Shown in pieces: positions 18,043 to 27,115 of a stretch of DNA of 64,000 nt (its first letter is position 1; each line of letters opens with the position of its first letter). Source of the DNA: Pseudoduganella danionis (GTDB taxonomy: Bacteria; Pseudomonadota; Gammaproteobacteria; Burkholderiales; Burkholderiaceae_D); the NCBI RefSeq assembly GCF_009720775.1, contig NZ_WNKW01000004.1, forward strand, positions 310,001 to 374,000. Direction: 5' to 3'. Below the pieces are notes generated by a model that saw only the letters and a list, made by a program, of their open reading frames with translations, was not told the origin of the DNA and searched no databases. A program made the translations under genes and the position numbers.

Positions 18043-19752
18043 TCAGCGTTTTATACTTTGAATAATTTTAATTAACGAATAGAAGGTGGCTGCAATAGAT
18101 TTTTCGTCTTTGAAACTCTCTTGGTGTTCGTAACCCGTTTGGCGAAAGACTGCTTTGCAGAATTTCATTTGGCTATCTGAGGAGCATATTGCAACAGTCT
18201 CATCACCTGGATCTTGAGCTGTGGCAAGGTTGGCTTTGAATGGCCCGAGGTCGGTGCTTAATTTTTTTAGTGCAAGCTCGTGAGTGAAATAGATTTCACC
18301 TATGCCATTGTCGATAGACACGCAGAGGTCCAGATTCTCTTTTGGCGTAACTTCAAAATCGAGTTGCCACGTCACCTTGCCCCAAGCGGTTTTTTTTCTG
18401 TCAGCCCCATATATTGCATAACTATTGGGGTGGAAGTATTCATTTAATTTTTCATGAAAGGTCTTTGCTTCATCTAACAGAGCGAAGCTTCGATCGATAT
18501 TTCTTTTATTTAGACGGGCCGGATTTATCCATTCTTCTTTTAATAACCGGAACCATTTGTCCTTCAATTTATATATTTCGCTATACGGATCCCCATTTTG
18601 TGGAAGATTGAGAATTAACTGATTTTCATGTATTACTTGTAGCCAGCCATTTCCGTATGCTTTACTGGGGAGCAGTTCTAGCCCGCCAGGTGCATTTGCA
18701 AGCACAGAAGTTACTTCCGCTCCTGTCGCGCCCAAAACATTTCGAACAATACTGAGGGAATAGCCTTCAAAGCCGCAGCGCATGCGCTTGTATGCTGTAC
18801 CCGCACCCAAGGCTGGCATGGCTCCATGAATTACACCATGCACACTTTTTTCGATTTTTCCGATTGCCGGATGCATGGCAGCGCGAGCAGCCAAGCCGCC
18901 CATTGAATGCGTGATTAGAATTACTTTTTCACACTTATAGACTGTGTTGTTATATTTTGAGATAAGTGCACTGATTCTTTCAGATAGTTTGATGCCTGAA
19001 ATTGAATTTGATTCTAGCCAGTTATAACCCATCGCATGTGTCGGGAACCATCTCTTGGATAGAGCAGCAATGATATCTGTGTCTTTTAATTGTGAGAGAT
19101 CTGGGGGTAATACGTTTCCCCAGCTTGTTGGACTAATCTGGACTAGAGTGTTTTTCCACCACTCTGATAATTCAGATTCCGAACACATAGGTTCGTTCAG
19201 ATGTCTTTCTAGGAGCTGCAATAGCTCGCCATAGCTGTCAAAAAGAATTTCACCCCAACCACGCTCTAATGCTTTTTCCAAGTGGGTTTTTCTTCTTTTT
19301 GATCCTGAAGGATCAGGGGCAAGCAGAACGCCGAAATTATTAGGGATGTGTTGCTGGAATACGTTTTTGAGCGTGACACCGCTATTTCGTTTTAATGGCG
19401 TCTCACTAGGATTGCCAGTTTCACTATGGCCTTCATCATAGGTATCAACACATGTCTCGCTGGGATCGAGCTGCTTTTGTCTTTCACCCGCAGTTAATTT
19501 AATGAAGCGAGCTGTTTCATACGTTGAGTCAACGCGCCATGCGATGTTATTGTTCTTATTCAACAGCGCCTGTCGTTTGGCTGACATGCGCAGGTTCGAT
19601 CCCATGATGCCAGGGATAAATATGATCGGTATCACCTCCGTAGGTGGTATGTGCACGACCTGGGTTCTCTGATCAGCTAGCGGTGTACAAAAGCCACTTG
19701 CACATTTTCGTGCGTTAAATGGGTCTATTGGTAAATGCTGGCCGTCTGCCAT
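18043..19752 (-). CDS. T6SS phospholipase/esterase effector, Tle4-like
   Basis: 569-residue alpha/beta-hydrolase. 'IIFIPGIMGSNLR' at about 43-55 is the oxyanion strand-loop of PGAP1/LCAT-like lipases, and 'LITHSMGGLAAR' places the nucleophile at about Ser283. It has no signal peptide, as expected for a T6SS cargo. It starts 13 bases after vgrG, with GAGGAA ahead of ATG 19752, and is followed by a signal-peptide-bearing Tli4-type immunity gene. The Tle4 label rests on the immunity family and the PGAP1-like fold; which phospholipid bond is cut cannot be read from sequence. The C-terminal 212 residues are duplicated at 16217-16834. The gene is AT-rich. Confidence 0.82.
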   Translation of the reverse strand: MADGQHLPIDPFNARKCASGFCTPLADQRTQVVHIPPTEVIPIIFIPGIMGSNLRMSAKRQALLNKNNNIAWRVDSTYETARFIKLTAGERQKQLDPSETCVDTYDEGHSETGNPSETPLKRNSGVTLKNVFQQHIPNNFGVLLAPDPSGSKRRKTHLEKALERGWGEILFDSYGELLQLLERHLNEPMCSESELSEWWKNTLVQISPTSWGNVLPPDLSQLKDTDIIAALSKRWFPTHAMGYNWLESNSISGIKLSERISALISKYNNTVYKCEKVILITHSMGGLAARAAMHPAIGKIEKSVHGVIHGAMPALGAGTAYKRMRCGFEGYSLSIVRNVLGATGAEVTSVLANAPGGLELLPSKAYGNGWLQVIHENQLILNLPQNGDPYSEIYKLKDKWFRLLKEEWINPARLNKRNIDRSFALLDEAKTFHEKLNEYFHPNSYAIYGADRKKTAWGKVTWQLDFEVTPKENLDLCVSIDNGIGEIYFTHELALKKLSTDLGPFKANLATAQDPGDETVAICSSDSQMKFCKAVFRQTGYEHQESFKDEKSIAATFYSLIKIIQSIKR

Positions 19753-19765
19753 GGTTTCCTCACTA

Positions 19766-22573
19766 TTAATCTAGTAATTCGATGTCGTAATGAGCGAAGG
19801 CTTCCTTGGTAGTGAAGCGCTCAGTCAGCCCATCGCTACCAGATAGGCCTTCATAGATAGTTCCGTCTTCTACAGTTATGCGGTAGCGCTGGTTCGGTAA
19901 AGGGGCTTTGGTTTGCAGATCACGTAACTGAACCTGCTGATTATGTTCGATGTCGCTGTGCGGCAGCTCGAGTGTTTCGCTGGTGGAGTCGCCCGCTCCT
20001 AGCTGGACATACTCTGCGCATTTGACGGTGTAATTGGCTTTGCATTCATCGACGATCTGGCCATCGACATAGCTGGTCTTGGCGCCCTGCGAAATCAGTT
20101 GCAGTGTGGGCGCTTCTAAGCGTACGCATTCATTGGATATCAGGTGGATGCGTTTGAGGGATTTGATGATGATTTCGCCCTCGTGCGCTTCGATCTGGAT
20201 ATTGCCGGCTCCAGCAATCAGGCGCATACCTAGCCTAGCGGCGAATAATTGCACTGCCTGAGTCGCGCGCAGAAACAGGCTGCGCCCCGCTGAAGCCTGA
20301 TGGTCGCCTATGCTGCTAGTCTCGAAATTTTTCTGTGTGCCGACCAGCACCGTGTCTGCGCTACTGATCAAAACGCCCGCATCGCCATGCGCTGCAATGA
20401 GCGGCGCACCACCCATGGTGCCGGTGTCAGTCGCTCCAGCGCTGCTCTGCGCGATGTTGGATACGCTGTCCCAGTGCTCAATTTTTCTGACCAGATCCGC
20501 AACGCTTGCTCCTTGCGCGTGGGCGATTTCGTGCGCCGTAGCCAGGCGGTCCAGCTCTTTGCGCACGCTCTCGGCATCGCCCGTGACAGCAGCTAGCGCC
20601 TGTCGTTCAAGCTGTCGACTTGCCCTGCTACCCGCGACCAGATAAACGCCCTGCACGCCACGTAAGGCCACGGCCTGATCCGAACGTAGTTCCGCACCTT
20701 CGCCCCGAGGTTCTGCGCTGCCATGCAAACGGGGAGTGGTGAGAAAGCCGAGATTGAGTTCGCTCGCGCCATGATCACTGGCTAGCTGTGCGCTGATTTG
20801 CCCCTCCGTGTCGTCCAGCCTTAGCTGATTGCCGCGCGTTCCACCTAGCTCGCGACTGCGTAGGCCGGATAACGCAGCATTGCCCGGTAGTGCACCGGTG
20901 CGGCTGAAGGCCGGCGGTGGCGCCGCGCCGTTGAAAAGCTGGCCGATGATGACGGGCTTGTCCGGATCGCCGCCGAGAAAGTCCACCAGCACTTCACTGC
21001 CGACGCGAGGCAAATGCAGTGCGCCGCATTGTGCGAGATTGCCCGCACCATCGCCGGCCCAGTTGGAGACTACGCGCACCCAAGCCGAATCCGACTCGCC
21101 GTCACTAGCGCCTATCCCGCCAGCATGTTGATGATCATCAGCGCGCGTGGCTGGAAAGCGGATCTTCACGCGGCCGTACTCGTCGCACCAGACCTTGTGT
21201 GGTTCCGGCCCGACCACCATGGCACTCTGCAGGCGTGGCTGGGGCATATCGGCGCGCACGTCGTAAGCTGCGACGATCGGTGTTCCCCGGCGCACGCAGC
21301 GAAAGCGCGTCAGGAAGCGCAGGGGCTGGCCGTGCTGCTGAAACACACGATAGCGGCCAGTGCTCCAGCCGCTGTCCGCGAACAGGCGGGCGATACGTTC
21401 ATTCATTTCTTTGGGCAGATTATTGTCGGCCGCAATCTCTTGTGCGGTAATGACGAATTCGCGCTGTTCTACGGCATGACTGTCCAGTTCCGCATGACCG
21501 CATAGTTCTACCCATGTGCCCACTGCCAGATCGCGTACGGTACCCTCGCCGCGAAAGTGCTTGGCTGCGTAATCATGGCTATCCAGTCGTAGCGCTGTCT
21601 GACTATCGAAATCTGCCTTGTCGTCACTGCAATGCGGCGCTTGTACCAGATGGCTTTGCAGTTCATCCGCCAGTCGGCTGCCTAACTCACCCTGATCACT
21701 GGCGCTGGCGGCAGAACTGCGCATGTCGTCGCGCGCGGATGGTTGTAGATAGTCCCAGCTGAAGTTGTGTACCTGTGCGCTTTGCAGTGTTCTTACTGCG
21801 CTCCATCCGGTAATTGCATCGCTCTCCATGGTGGCGAGGTCGCGCTGGAATGCTACGGTGCTAGCCACATTGCGCGGTAGGCGCATGCTGTCATCGAACA
21901 GTGCCAGCGTGTGCACAGGTGTGCCGGAACCATGCAGGTGTGCGGGGAGATCAGCGTCGCCAAGGCCGGACTGGAAATACCACGCGATACCGCGTCGCTT
22001 CATGAGTCGGCGTATGAAGTTGGCATCCGATTCGTTGTGCTGGAAGGTGAATTCGCGTGCCGGATGATCGCGGCTGGCCAGTACGCTATCGATCTGCAGC
22101 GCGAAACTGCCACGCATGACGCTGATCTTCTGCTGCCATTCGTTCACCAGCGTGGTGATGATGTCGAGTTCGTTCATGTTGCGGAACACCCGTGTGTTCA
22201 GGCGTTGCTCCATGATCTGCAGCGCATCGGTGATGGTTAGCTCATAGCTTGCCAGTGCGCCGTCGCTTTCGCCGCTGGCGGCGCTGGCGACTATGCCGCA
22301 GATGCTGCGCAGGTCACCCGTTGCCGTGACGATCTGGATTTCTGCTGGTACGCCGATGAAGTCCTTGAGCGCCAGCATGGCCGAGTCGGCGATGCACAGC
22401 AGGTGATAGGTGTGGCCGTTAAAGATGGCCTCGTGGCCAACTAGCCGCTGTGGCAATAGCAGATCATCGTGCACGCCATCGGCCATGGCCAGACGTAGAC
22501 GCAAGGGGCGCTGTGCCGAAGTAAGGCGCGTGAATGTGTCATAAAGACTGGCAACTGCACTGTCCAGATTCAT
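19766..22573 (-). CDS. vgrG: T6SS spike protein VgrG
   Basis: Trimeric needle-tip protein, 935 residues. The gp27-like N-terminal part has 'DFIGVPAEIQI' and 'REFTFQHNESDANFIRRLMKRRGI'; the gp5 OB-fold part has 'VWCDEYGRVKIRFP' and 'HLPRVGSEVLVDFLGGDPDKP'; the DUF2345 beta-prism region follows (about 640-840). The tail after 'LELPHSDIEHNQQ' contains 'YRITVEDG' and 'GLTERF', reminiscent of the transthyretin-like adaptor ends that hold lipase cargo. The frame is open to 22840, but ATG 22573 has AGGGGA upstream and overlaps the tssG stop as ATGA. The effector gene follows 13 bases downstream. Confidence 0.93.
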   Translation of the reverse strand: MNLDSAVASLYDTFTRLTSAQRPLRLRLAMADGVHDDLLLPQRLVGHEAIFNGHTYHLLCIADSAMLALKDFIGVPAEIQIVTATGDLRSICGIVASAASGESDGALASYELTITDALQIMEQRLNTRVFRNMNELDIITTLVNEWQQKISVMRGSFALQIDSVLASRDHPAREFTFQHNESDANFIRRLMKRRGIAWYFQSGLGDADLPAHLHGSGTPVHTLALFDDSMRLPRNVASTVAFQRDLATMESDAITGWSAVRTLQSAQVHNFSWDYLQPSARDDMRSSAASASDQGELGSRLADELQSHLVQAPHCSDDKADFDSQTALRLDSHDYAAKHFRGEGTVRDLAVGTWVELCGHAELDSHAVEQREFVITAQEIAADNNLPKEMNERIARLFADSGWSTGRYRVFQQHGQPLRFLTRFRCVRRGTPIVAAYDVRADMPQPRLQSAMVVGPEPHKVWCDEYGRVKIRFPATRADDHQHAGGIGASDGESDSAWVRVVSNWAGDGAGNLAQCGALHLPRVGSEVLVDFLGGDPDKPVIIGQLFNGAAPPPAFSRTGALPGNAALSGLRSRELGGTRGNQLRLDDTEGQISAQLASDHGASELNLGFLTTPRLHGSAEPRGEGAELRSDQAVALRGVQGVYLVAGSRASRQLERQALAAVTGDAESVRKELDRLATAHEIAHAQGASVADLVRKIEHWDSVSNIAQSSAGATDTGTMGGAPLIAAHGDAGVLISSADTVLVGTQKNFETSSIGDHQASAGRSLFLRATQAVQLFAARLGMRLIAGAGNIQIEAHEGEIIIKSLKRIHLISNECVRLEAPTLQLISQGAKTSYVDGQIVDECKANYTVKCAEYVQLGAGDSTSETLELPHSDIEHNQQVQLRDLQTKAPLPNQRYRITVEDGTIYEGLSGSDGLTERFTTKEAFAHYDIELLD

Positions 22574-23607
22574 GGGGTTTCCCCTGTTCCGATGGTGGCG
22601 AGCGCATAGCGTATGGCTCCGTAGTGGGGGCCACGTGCGGTCAGTCCGAGGTGGTAGCCATGGCCCAGAGCGGTCTTGCCGAGACGGCATTGACGGGCCT
22701 CTCTCTGTTCTAGAAAAAGCAGAACCTCGCACTGAAGACTGCTCAATTTGAATAGGCAAACAAAGTTCCTCAAAGCCCGCCATTTCTCCCGCTCTGGCAG
22801 CAGCTGGTCGTATTGCTGACGCTTCAGTGGGCCGATACACAGGCGGATACGGCGCTGGAAATTGGGAATCCGGCAGCCAAGCGTGAGCGTCCTGCCGAGA
22901 CTATGACTGCGCTTACCCAGTTGAGCTCTTTCTTCTCTATCTAGTTGGTATTGGTCAGGCAGAAACTGAATGACTTCGACAGGCAAGCCGAAGTAGTGGG
23001 CAAGCGCTGGCGCGAGTCTGGCGGCCGATGTGGTGGGGCGCTGCAGTATCGCAGCGTAGCTGGCGATTGCTGCATCGGGTATGCCGCCTCGCTTTCCTGA
23101 TCCGGCATGCACTCCGGTAAGCGCCACCAGCAACGGCAACAATGCCGGCTTGCCTTCCGCTGTGTTCGTGCGGAAGATGCGGCTACGGTTGCTGGCGATA
23201 TAGTGCAACTCGATAGACCGGTGAAACAGCATGTCGTAGAACGCCTGTGTGCTTTCCATGCGTCCCTGGCTGTGCGTTTCCATCAGGCGATAACTGGCGG
23301 CATAGGGTAATTCGCCGGTCGAGCCGAATAGGCTGGGTAGGGTTGGGGTGAGGGTGATTCTGGGTAGCCGCCCTGTATCTGTCTCGGTAGCTGCGGCGTA
23401 GTCGAGCGCGATCGCATCAATCTGGCTCGGCGCAAAACCAAGCCGGATACGGCTTTGAAAGCGGATGCAGGAACTCAGTTGGTCCGTATCGCTGCGCCCT
23501 AGCCAGCCGTCGAGCAGCCTCACCGCCTGTACGAATTCGAAGCGATAGGGGGCATTGACGAGCCGCGCCATCACAGTATGTTCTGGTAGCCGCTGCGTGC
23601 AGGACAT
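22570..23607 (-). CDS. tssG: T6SS baseplate subunit TssG
   Basis: Baseplate wedge protein of 345 residues. The N-terminus 'MARLVNAPYRFEFVQAVRLLDGWLG' carries the TssG signature (F-E-F-x-Q-A-V-R-L-L), with 'LPSLFGSTGELPY' and 'FYDMLFHRSIELHY' following. Two starts are possible: ATG 23607 with AAGGA 8 bases upstream (overlapping tssF by 37 bases) or ATG 23571 overlapping the tssF TGA. I chose 23607 because the added residues fit the family N-terminus. The stop overlaps the vgrG start. Confidence 0.92.
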   Translation of the reverse strand: MSCTQRLPEHTVMARLVNAPYRFEFVQAVRLLDGWLGRSDTDQLSSCIRFQSRIRLGFAPSQIDAIALDYAAATETDTGRLPRITLTPTLPSLFGSTGELPYAASYRLMETHSQGRMESTQAFYDMLFHRSIELHYIASNRSRIFRTNTAEGKPALLPLLVALTGVHAGSGKRGGIPDAAIASYAAILQRPTTSAARLAPALAHYFGLPVEVIQFLPDQYQLDREERAQLGKRSHSLGRTLTLGCRIPNFQRRIRLCIGPLKRQQYDQLLPEREKWRALRNFVCLFKLSSLQCEVLLFLEQREARQCRLGKTALGHGYHLGLTARGPHYGAIRYALATIGTGETP

Positions 23608-25394
23608 AGCATCAGTTCCTTGCCGGTTTGCGCTGATCGCAAGCTAAGACGCACAAAGGTGTTGAGCTGGGTACTCAGGCCGAACAGGTGATCGAGTAAT
23701 TGGCCGAACAGATATAGGCCGCTGGTGTGATAGGCGTCTTCATTGATGGTGATGGCTATGCGCACGCCGAACAGATAACCACGGGCTCCGGCGCCGCGGT
23801 AGGGCAGAAAGTCAGCTCTGGTATTTAGGGCCATCAGGCCATGGATCTGGCTGCGGCTGGCGGGATTCTGTACGGGGTCATGCAGTACCAGCATTTCCTT
23901 CAAAGGTGCGAGATCAGCGTGCAGCAACGATTGCTGGCTGCAGGCGAGGTGGGAAATCAGACGCCAGTAGTCGGTGGCTGCAAGACGGCGTGGCGGGGTC
24001 GGCTGACGCAGCATGCGGATGGGATAGGCCCCCTGCCCTCTGGTGAGCTGGAAATCGCCATCGACGTGACCTAGCGGCAGGCGTGAGCATAGACTCCGGT
24101 TGGTGCAGCTCAGGTCAACGGAGACGGTGCTGATGTCCGTATCGAGGGGATCGAGCGCATGGTCCACAAAGGCAATGCGGGTTTCGTAGCCGGGGCTGAT
24201 TTCCGCCAGATGTTCGTCGCGCCGCGCGAACCAGTGGCGCCCCGTCTGGTCGCTGGTTTCGCCATGTTTGAGGGAATAGTAGGGATGATATTCATCCATG
24301 CGGATGCCACTGCGTGATTTCTTTACCGCAGTGACCCGATCCACGCTGTAGATTTCGTAATCGGCCGGATGCTGGGCATGTGCTAGCAGAACGTATTCGG
24401 ATTTGCTGTAATCCTGATAAATGGGGCAGGCACTGATGGAGAACAGATTCACCACCGGCGTACAGCCTGTGAGCAAGTGATGTGCTGCGAGAGGCATCAG
24501 GGTGCGGCTAGTTGCGCTGCTTTGCCCATCTTGCGCCAGCAGAAAGCGTAGCGTGAATGTATGACAGTTCGGCCCTAGTAACGACCGGATCTCGTCTAGC
24601 GCTATATCGAAGAAGTTGTACTTTTCTGGATAGGCAAAATACTCCAGTAGTAGCCTAGCCGTAGCATGGGCTCTTGGCTCATCTGGTGTTGCTGCCTGAT
24701 CTTCGGCAAAGCCCACCGGCTGCAGTGGAGAATGTTGGAACTGCAGCCAGTTCTGGCTGCCCGGTGATTGCAGGTAGACGGCGGCAGAGCGCAGGAACAG
24801 GCTGTCGCGCAGAGTGGCAGCAAATGCGGGATCGGCATCGATAAACAGGCGCAGATAAGGCAGCGCGCGATCCGGACCGACGCCGATAGTCAGTGTGATT
24901 TCGCCGCCTAGCGGTCCCGGTGCCACGATGCCCGCAGGTAGGTTGATCTGATTCCGGAAGCTGGCCTGCTGTACCTGGGCCGAACCTAGTTCGAGTTCGT
25001 AGACGGTGCGAAATTGGCAGCGGGTATGGCCTAGACGTGGGGATAGCAGCGTGGTGCCGCGCGGGATGAGGCTGCTTGCTGTCACGGAATGGCTGCAGTC
25101 GAAGTGCGCGATGGTGAGCGGTGGTAGTGGCCGTATGGCTTGCGGATAGATGACGGAAAGTAGATCGCTGGGTAACTGTTGCTGACTTTTATCCAGACAC
25201 TGCTGCGTGCGCGCATTGGTAAAGCTGATGGCATCGAGCAGAGCACGGGTTTGCGGATGCTCGGCGCTGCCACTGCTCAAGCCGAGAGTAGCGGCCTCGG
25301 CGGGGAAGCGCTGGGCAAATTCGCGGGCAATGCTTTGCTGATCGATACGCTCGCGTTCGTAGCGATGCAGCAGATCGGTGAAAGGCGACGTCAT
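23571..25394 (-). CDS. tssF: T6SS baseplate subunit TssF
   Basis: Baseplate wedge protein, 607 residues, standard TssF length. The N-terminus 'LLHRYERERIDQQSIAREFAQRFPAEAATLGL' is the family signature, and 'DPDVERLLEG'-type positions are occupied by 'HPQTRALLDAISF'. The frame is open back to 25457 inside tssE, but ATG 25394 starts at the family N-terminus 4 bases after the tssE stop. TssF, TssG and TssE form the wedge that TssK links to the membrane complex; all four are encoded here. Confidence 0.94.
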   Translation of the reverse strand: MTSPFTDLLHRYERERIDQQSIAREFAQRFPAEAATLGLSSGSAEHPQTRALLDAISFTNARTQQCLDKSQQQLPSDLLSVIYPQAIRPLPPLTIAHFDCSHSVTASSLIPRGTTLLSPRLGHTRCQFRTVYELELGSAQVQQASFRNQINLPAGIVAPGPLGGEITLTIGVGPDRALPYLRLFIDADPAFAATLRDSLFLRSAAVYLQSPGSQNWLQFQHSPLQPVGFAEDQAATPDEPRAHATARLLLEYFAYPEKYNFFDIALDEIRSLLGPNCHTFTLRFLLAQDGQSSATSRTLMPLAAHHLLTGCTPVVNLFSISACPIYQDYSKSEYVLLAHAQHPADYEIYSVDRVTAVKKSRSGIRMDEYHPYYSLKHGETSDQTGRHWFARRDEHLAEISPGYETRIAFVDHALDPLDTDISTVSVDLSCTNRSLCSRLPLGHVDGDFQLTRGQGAYPIRMLRQPTPPRRLAATDYWRLISHLACSQQSLLHADLAPLKEMLVLHDPVQNPASRSQIHGLMALNTRADFLPYRGAGARGYLFGVRIAITINEDAYHTSGLYLFGQLLDHLFGLSTQLNTFVRLSLRSAQTGKELMLCPARSGYQNIL

Positions 25395-25398
25395 ACGC

Positions 25399-25857
25399 TC
25401 AGCCACCAACAAGGCGAACGGTGTAGTGCTGCGCGGCAGGCTCCAGCACGCCACCAAACTTTACCGGCGTGGTGTCAGGCGTGTCTTTCAGTTGCGCCTG
25501 CAGGATAAAGCCGAGCCGGTTAATCGAACTGGTTTCGGAATGCAGCTGAACCTGTAGTTTGGTGAGACGGGGTTCGTGGCGCTGTATGGTCTGCTGGACG
25601 GCCGCGCAGATCGCGCGCCGGTCCGGTTCGCTGGCGATGCACAGGGCGGAGAAGTCTTGTAGACCGTAGCTGAGGATGGAGGTCTGGAGAGCGGGATGAC
25701 GGCTGAGTAGCGCATCGGGTAGTGCTTGCCGCGTATTCAGCAGATCTTCCAGTGCGCGGGCGATGGAATTTTTCTGTTGTTGCCGGTTCCATGTGCGATC
25801 GGCTGGCGCTTCGCCATACAGCACGGCCCACAGATCTGCAGTACCAGTGTTCGCCAT
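25399..25857 (-). CDS. tssE: T6SS baseplate subunit TssE (gp25-like)
   Basis: 152-residue gp25/lysozyme-like wedge protein that caps the sheath at the baseplate. Visible are 'SIARALEDLLNTRQA', 'LSYGLQDFSAL' and the C-terminal 'FILQAQL' strand; the conserved 'I-x-R-x-E-P-R-L' element reads 'TIQRHEPRLTKL'. ATG 25857 follows a GGAGAG ribosome site. It is the first gene of this T6SS run; the 103-base gap upstream to the EamA gene presumably holds the promoter, though no clear hexamers stand out. Confidence 0.9.
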   Translation of the reverse strand: MANTGTADLWAVLYGEAPADRTWNRQQQKNSIARALEDLLNTRQALPDALLSRHPALQTSILSYGLQDFSALCIASEPDRRAICAAVQQTIQRHEPRLTKLQVQLHSETSSINRLGFILQAQLKDTPDTTPVKFGGVLEPAAQHYTVRLVGG

Positions 25858-25960
25858 CTGCCCACTCTCCTTGAAACGATGTTGCACCGAGCCAGAGACA
25901 GATTATTCGCGTTGTTTCCTCTTCTTAAGTTGTGGTTGCTCAATAAATTGGCATGCTGCC

Positions 25961-26800
25961 TTAGCGGCGCGCCGTCAGCAGCACCAGGGCGATGCCGCCG
26001 AGGATGGCCAGCGAAGCGGCGATCAGGCGGACGGTGATGGACTCGCCCAGAAGCAGGATGGCGCCGCCGGCAGCGATCACGGGCACGCTCAGTTGTACGG
26101 TAGCGGCCGTGGTGGCTTTCAGAAACGGTAGTGCTGTGTACCAGATGGCGTAGCCGACACCGGACGCCAGCGCGCCCGATAGCAGGGCGTAGACATAGCC
26201 ACTGGCATCGTAACGGGCATCTTGCAGCAGGATTAGACTGAGCAGGATAGCCATGGGCGCTGTGCGCAGGAAATTGCCGGCCGTGACTTTGAGCGGATCA
26301 CCGCCCGCTTTGCCGCGTAGCGAATATACACCCCATGCAATACCGGCCCCCAGCATCAGCAGTGCTTCCGGCAGGGGCGGCGCGGATAGCCCCGGCAGCA
26401 GCAAGCCCAGTAGCCCCGCCGCTGCCAGCAGCAGGCCGGCTAGCTGGGTAGGACGCAGGCGTTCGCCGCGCCACAGGCCATAGCCGATCATGCTGGTCTG
26501 CACGGCGCCGAACAGGATCAGCGCACCGGCAGCCGCCGGCAGTTGGCGATACGAGAAGGAGAAGCCGACGGCATAGGCAAACAGGGCCAACGCCGAGCGC
26601 CAGTTGCCCTGCCCCTGCTGCGTTCCGCCGCGCAGGCGCACCAGCATCCACAGCATCAGCGCGCCGGACAGCATGCGCAGGGTGGTGAAGCTGGCGGCGT
26701 CGATTTGCGTGTGTGCCAGAGCGGCACGGCATAGCAGGGAGTTGCCGGCAAAGGCGGCCAGGGCAAGCAAGGTCAGAATGACGAGGCGCACAATCGGCAT
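25961..26800 (-). CDS. EamA/DMT-family transporter
   Basis: 279-residue inner-membrane protein with about ten hydrophobic segments in two EamA repeats, the layout of drug/metabolite exporters such as RhaT/YdcZ relatives. The first repeat starts 'VILTLLALAAFAGNSLLCRAAL'; the second contains 'ALLSGALASGVGYAIWYTALPFLKATTAATVQLSVPVIA', the typical EamA end. ATG 26800 has AGGAG 9 bases upstream; the open frame upstream lacks membrane features. The substrate cannot be read from sequence. It precedes tssE on the same strand but is probably a separate unit. Confidence 0.88.
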   Translation of the reverse strand: MPIVRLVILTLLALAAFAGNSLLCRAALAHTQIDAASFTTLRMLSGALMLWMLVRLRGGTQQGQGNWRSALALFAYAVGFSFSYRQLPAAAGALILFGAVQTSMIGYGLWRGERLRPTQLAGLLLAAAGLLGLLLPGLSAPPLPEALLMLGAGIAWGVYSLRGKAGGDPLKVTAGNFLRTAPMAILLSLILLQDARYDASGYVYALLSGALASGVGYAIWYTALPFLKATTAATVQLSVPVIAAGGAILLLGESITVRLIAASLAILGGIALVLLTARR

Positions 26801-27115
26801 AGGTGCAACTCCTAATGAGGCAAGTTGATGAGTATGCGACGCCCCATGGGATAGCACAATCTTTTTGAGTAGGTCACCCGCTCGCGAGCTAAGTCGCGCA
26901 GACTCTTCTTGCCGTTGTGCATGATCAAAAGGTGCGAGAGCGATGGACTGATAATGCTTAGCTAAATGCCTCATTTTCCAAAGACTGCATAGGCGTACCG
27001 ATCAGGGATTTGTTGCCGTATTTCGAGCGTAAGCTGGTGCAGTTGCGCCAGCTTGGGGGAAAAAGGCGGAGCGTTTTTCGGGTGTTGGCGGAGGCCTGCA
27101 GCTAGATGGCGATAG
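26801..27115. other. Non-coding or decayed region
   Basis: 315 bases without a convincing gene. On the plus strand around 26980-27105 there is a short open stretch without a start codon that reads like protein ('LLPYFERKLVQLRQLGG') and stops at TAG 27103-27105. I could not place it in a family. It may be the remains of a gene. Confidence 0.3.

Larger units (their letters stand above)
14995..18681 (-). repeat. Tandem duplication of effector 3' end, immunity gene and tssK 5' end (two units of about 1.84 kb)
   Basis: Unit 1 runs about 18681-16840 (effector codon 358 onward, immunity 1, first 21 tssK codons). Unit 2 runs 16834-14995 (effector fragment, immunity 2, first 22 tssK codons, continuing into intact tssK). 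Their lengths are 1842 and 1840 bases. The gene order matches in every element, including the bases around the tssK start (CATGGTCTA in both). The join between units lies at 16835-16839, where the tssK relic meets the effector fragment. One tandem duplication explains the layout. Both copies have diverged substantially at DNA level, so the event is not recent or was followed by fast change. Confidence 0.85.

Noticed and set aside
22574..22840. Upstream extension of vgrG by 89 codons
   Set aside because: It lies within tssG in another frame and has no VgrG likeness; ATG 22573 has a strong ribosome site and family N-terminus.
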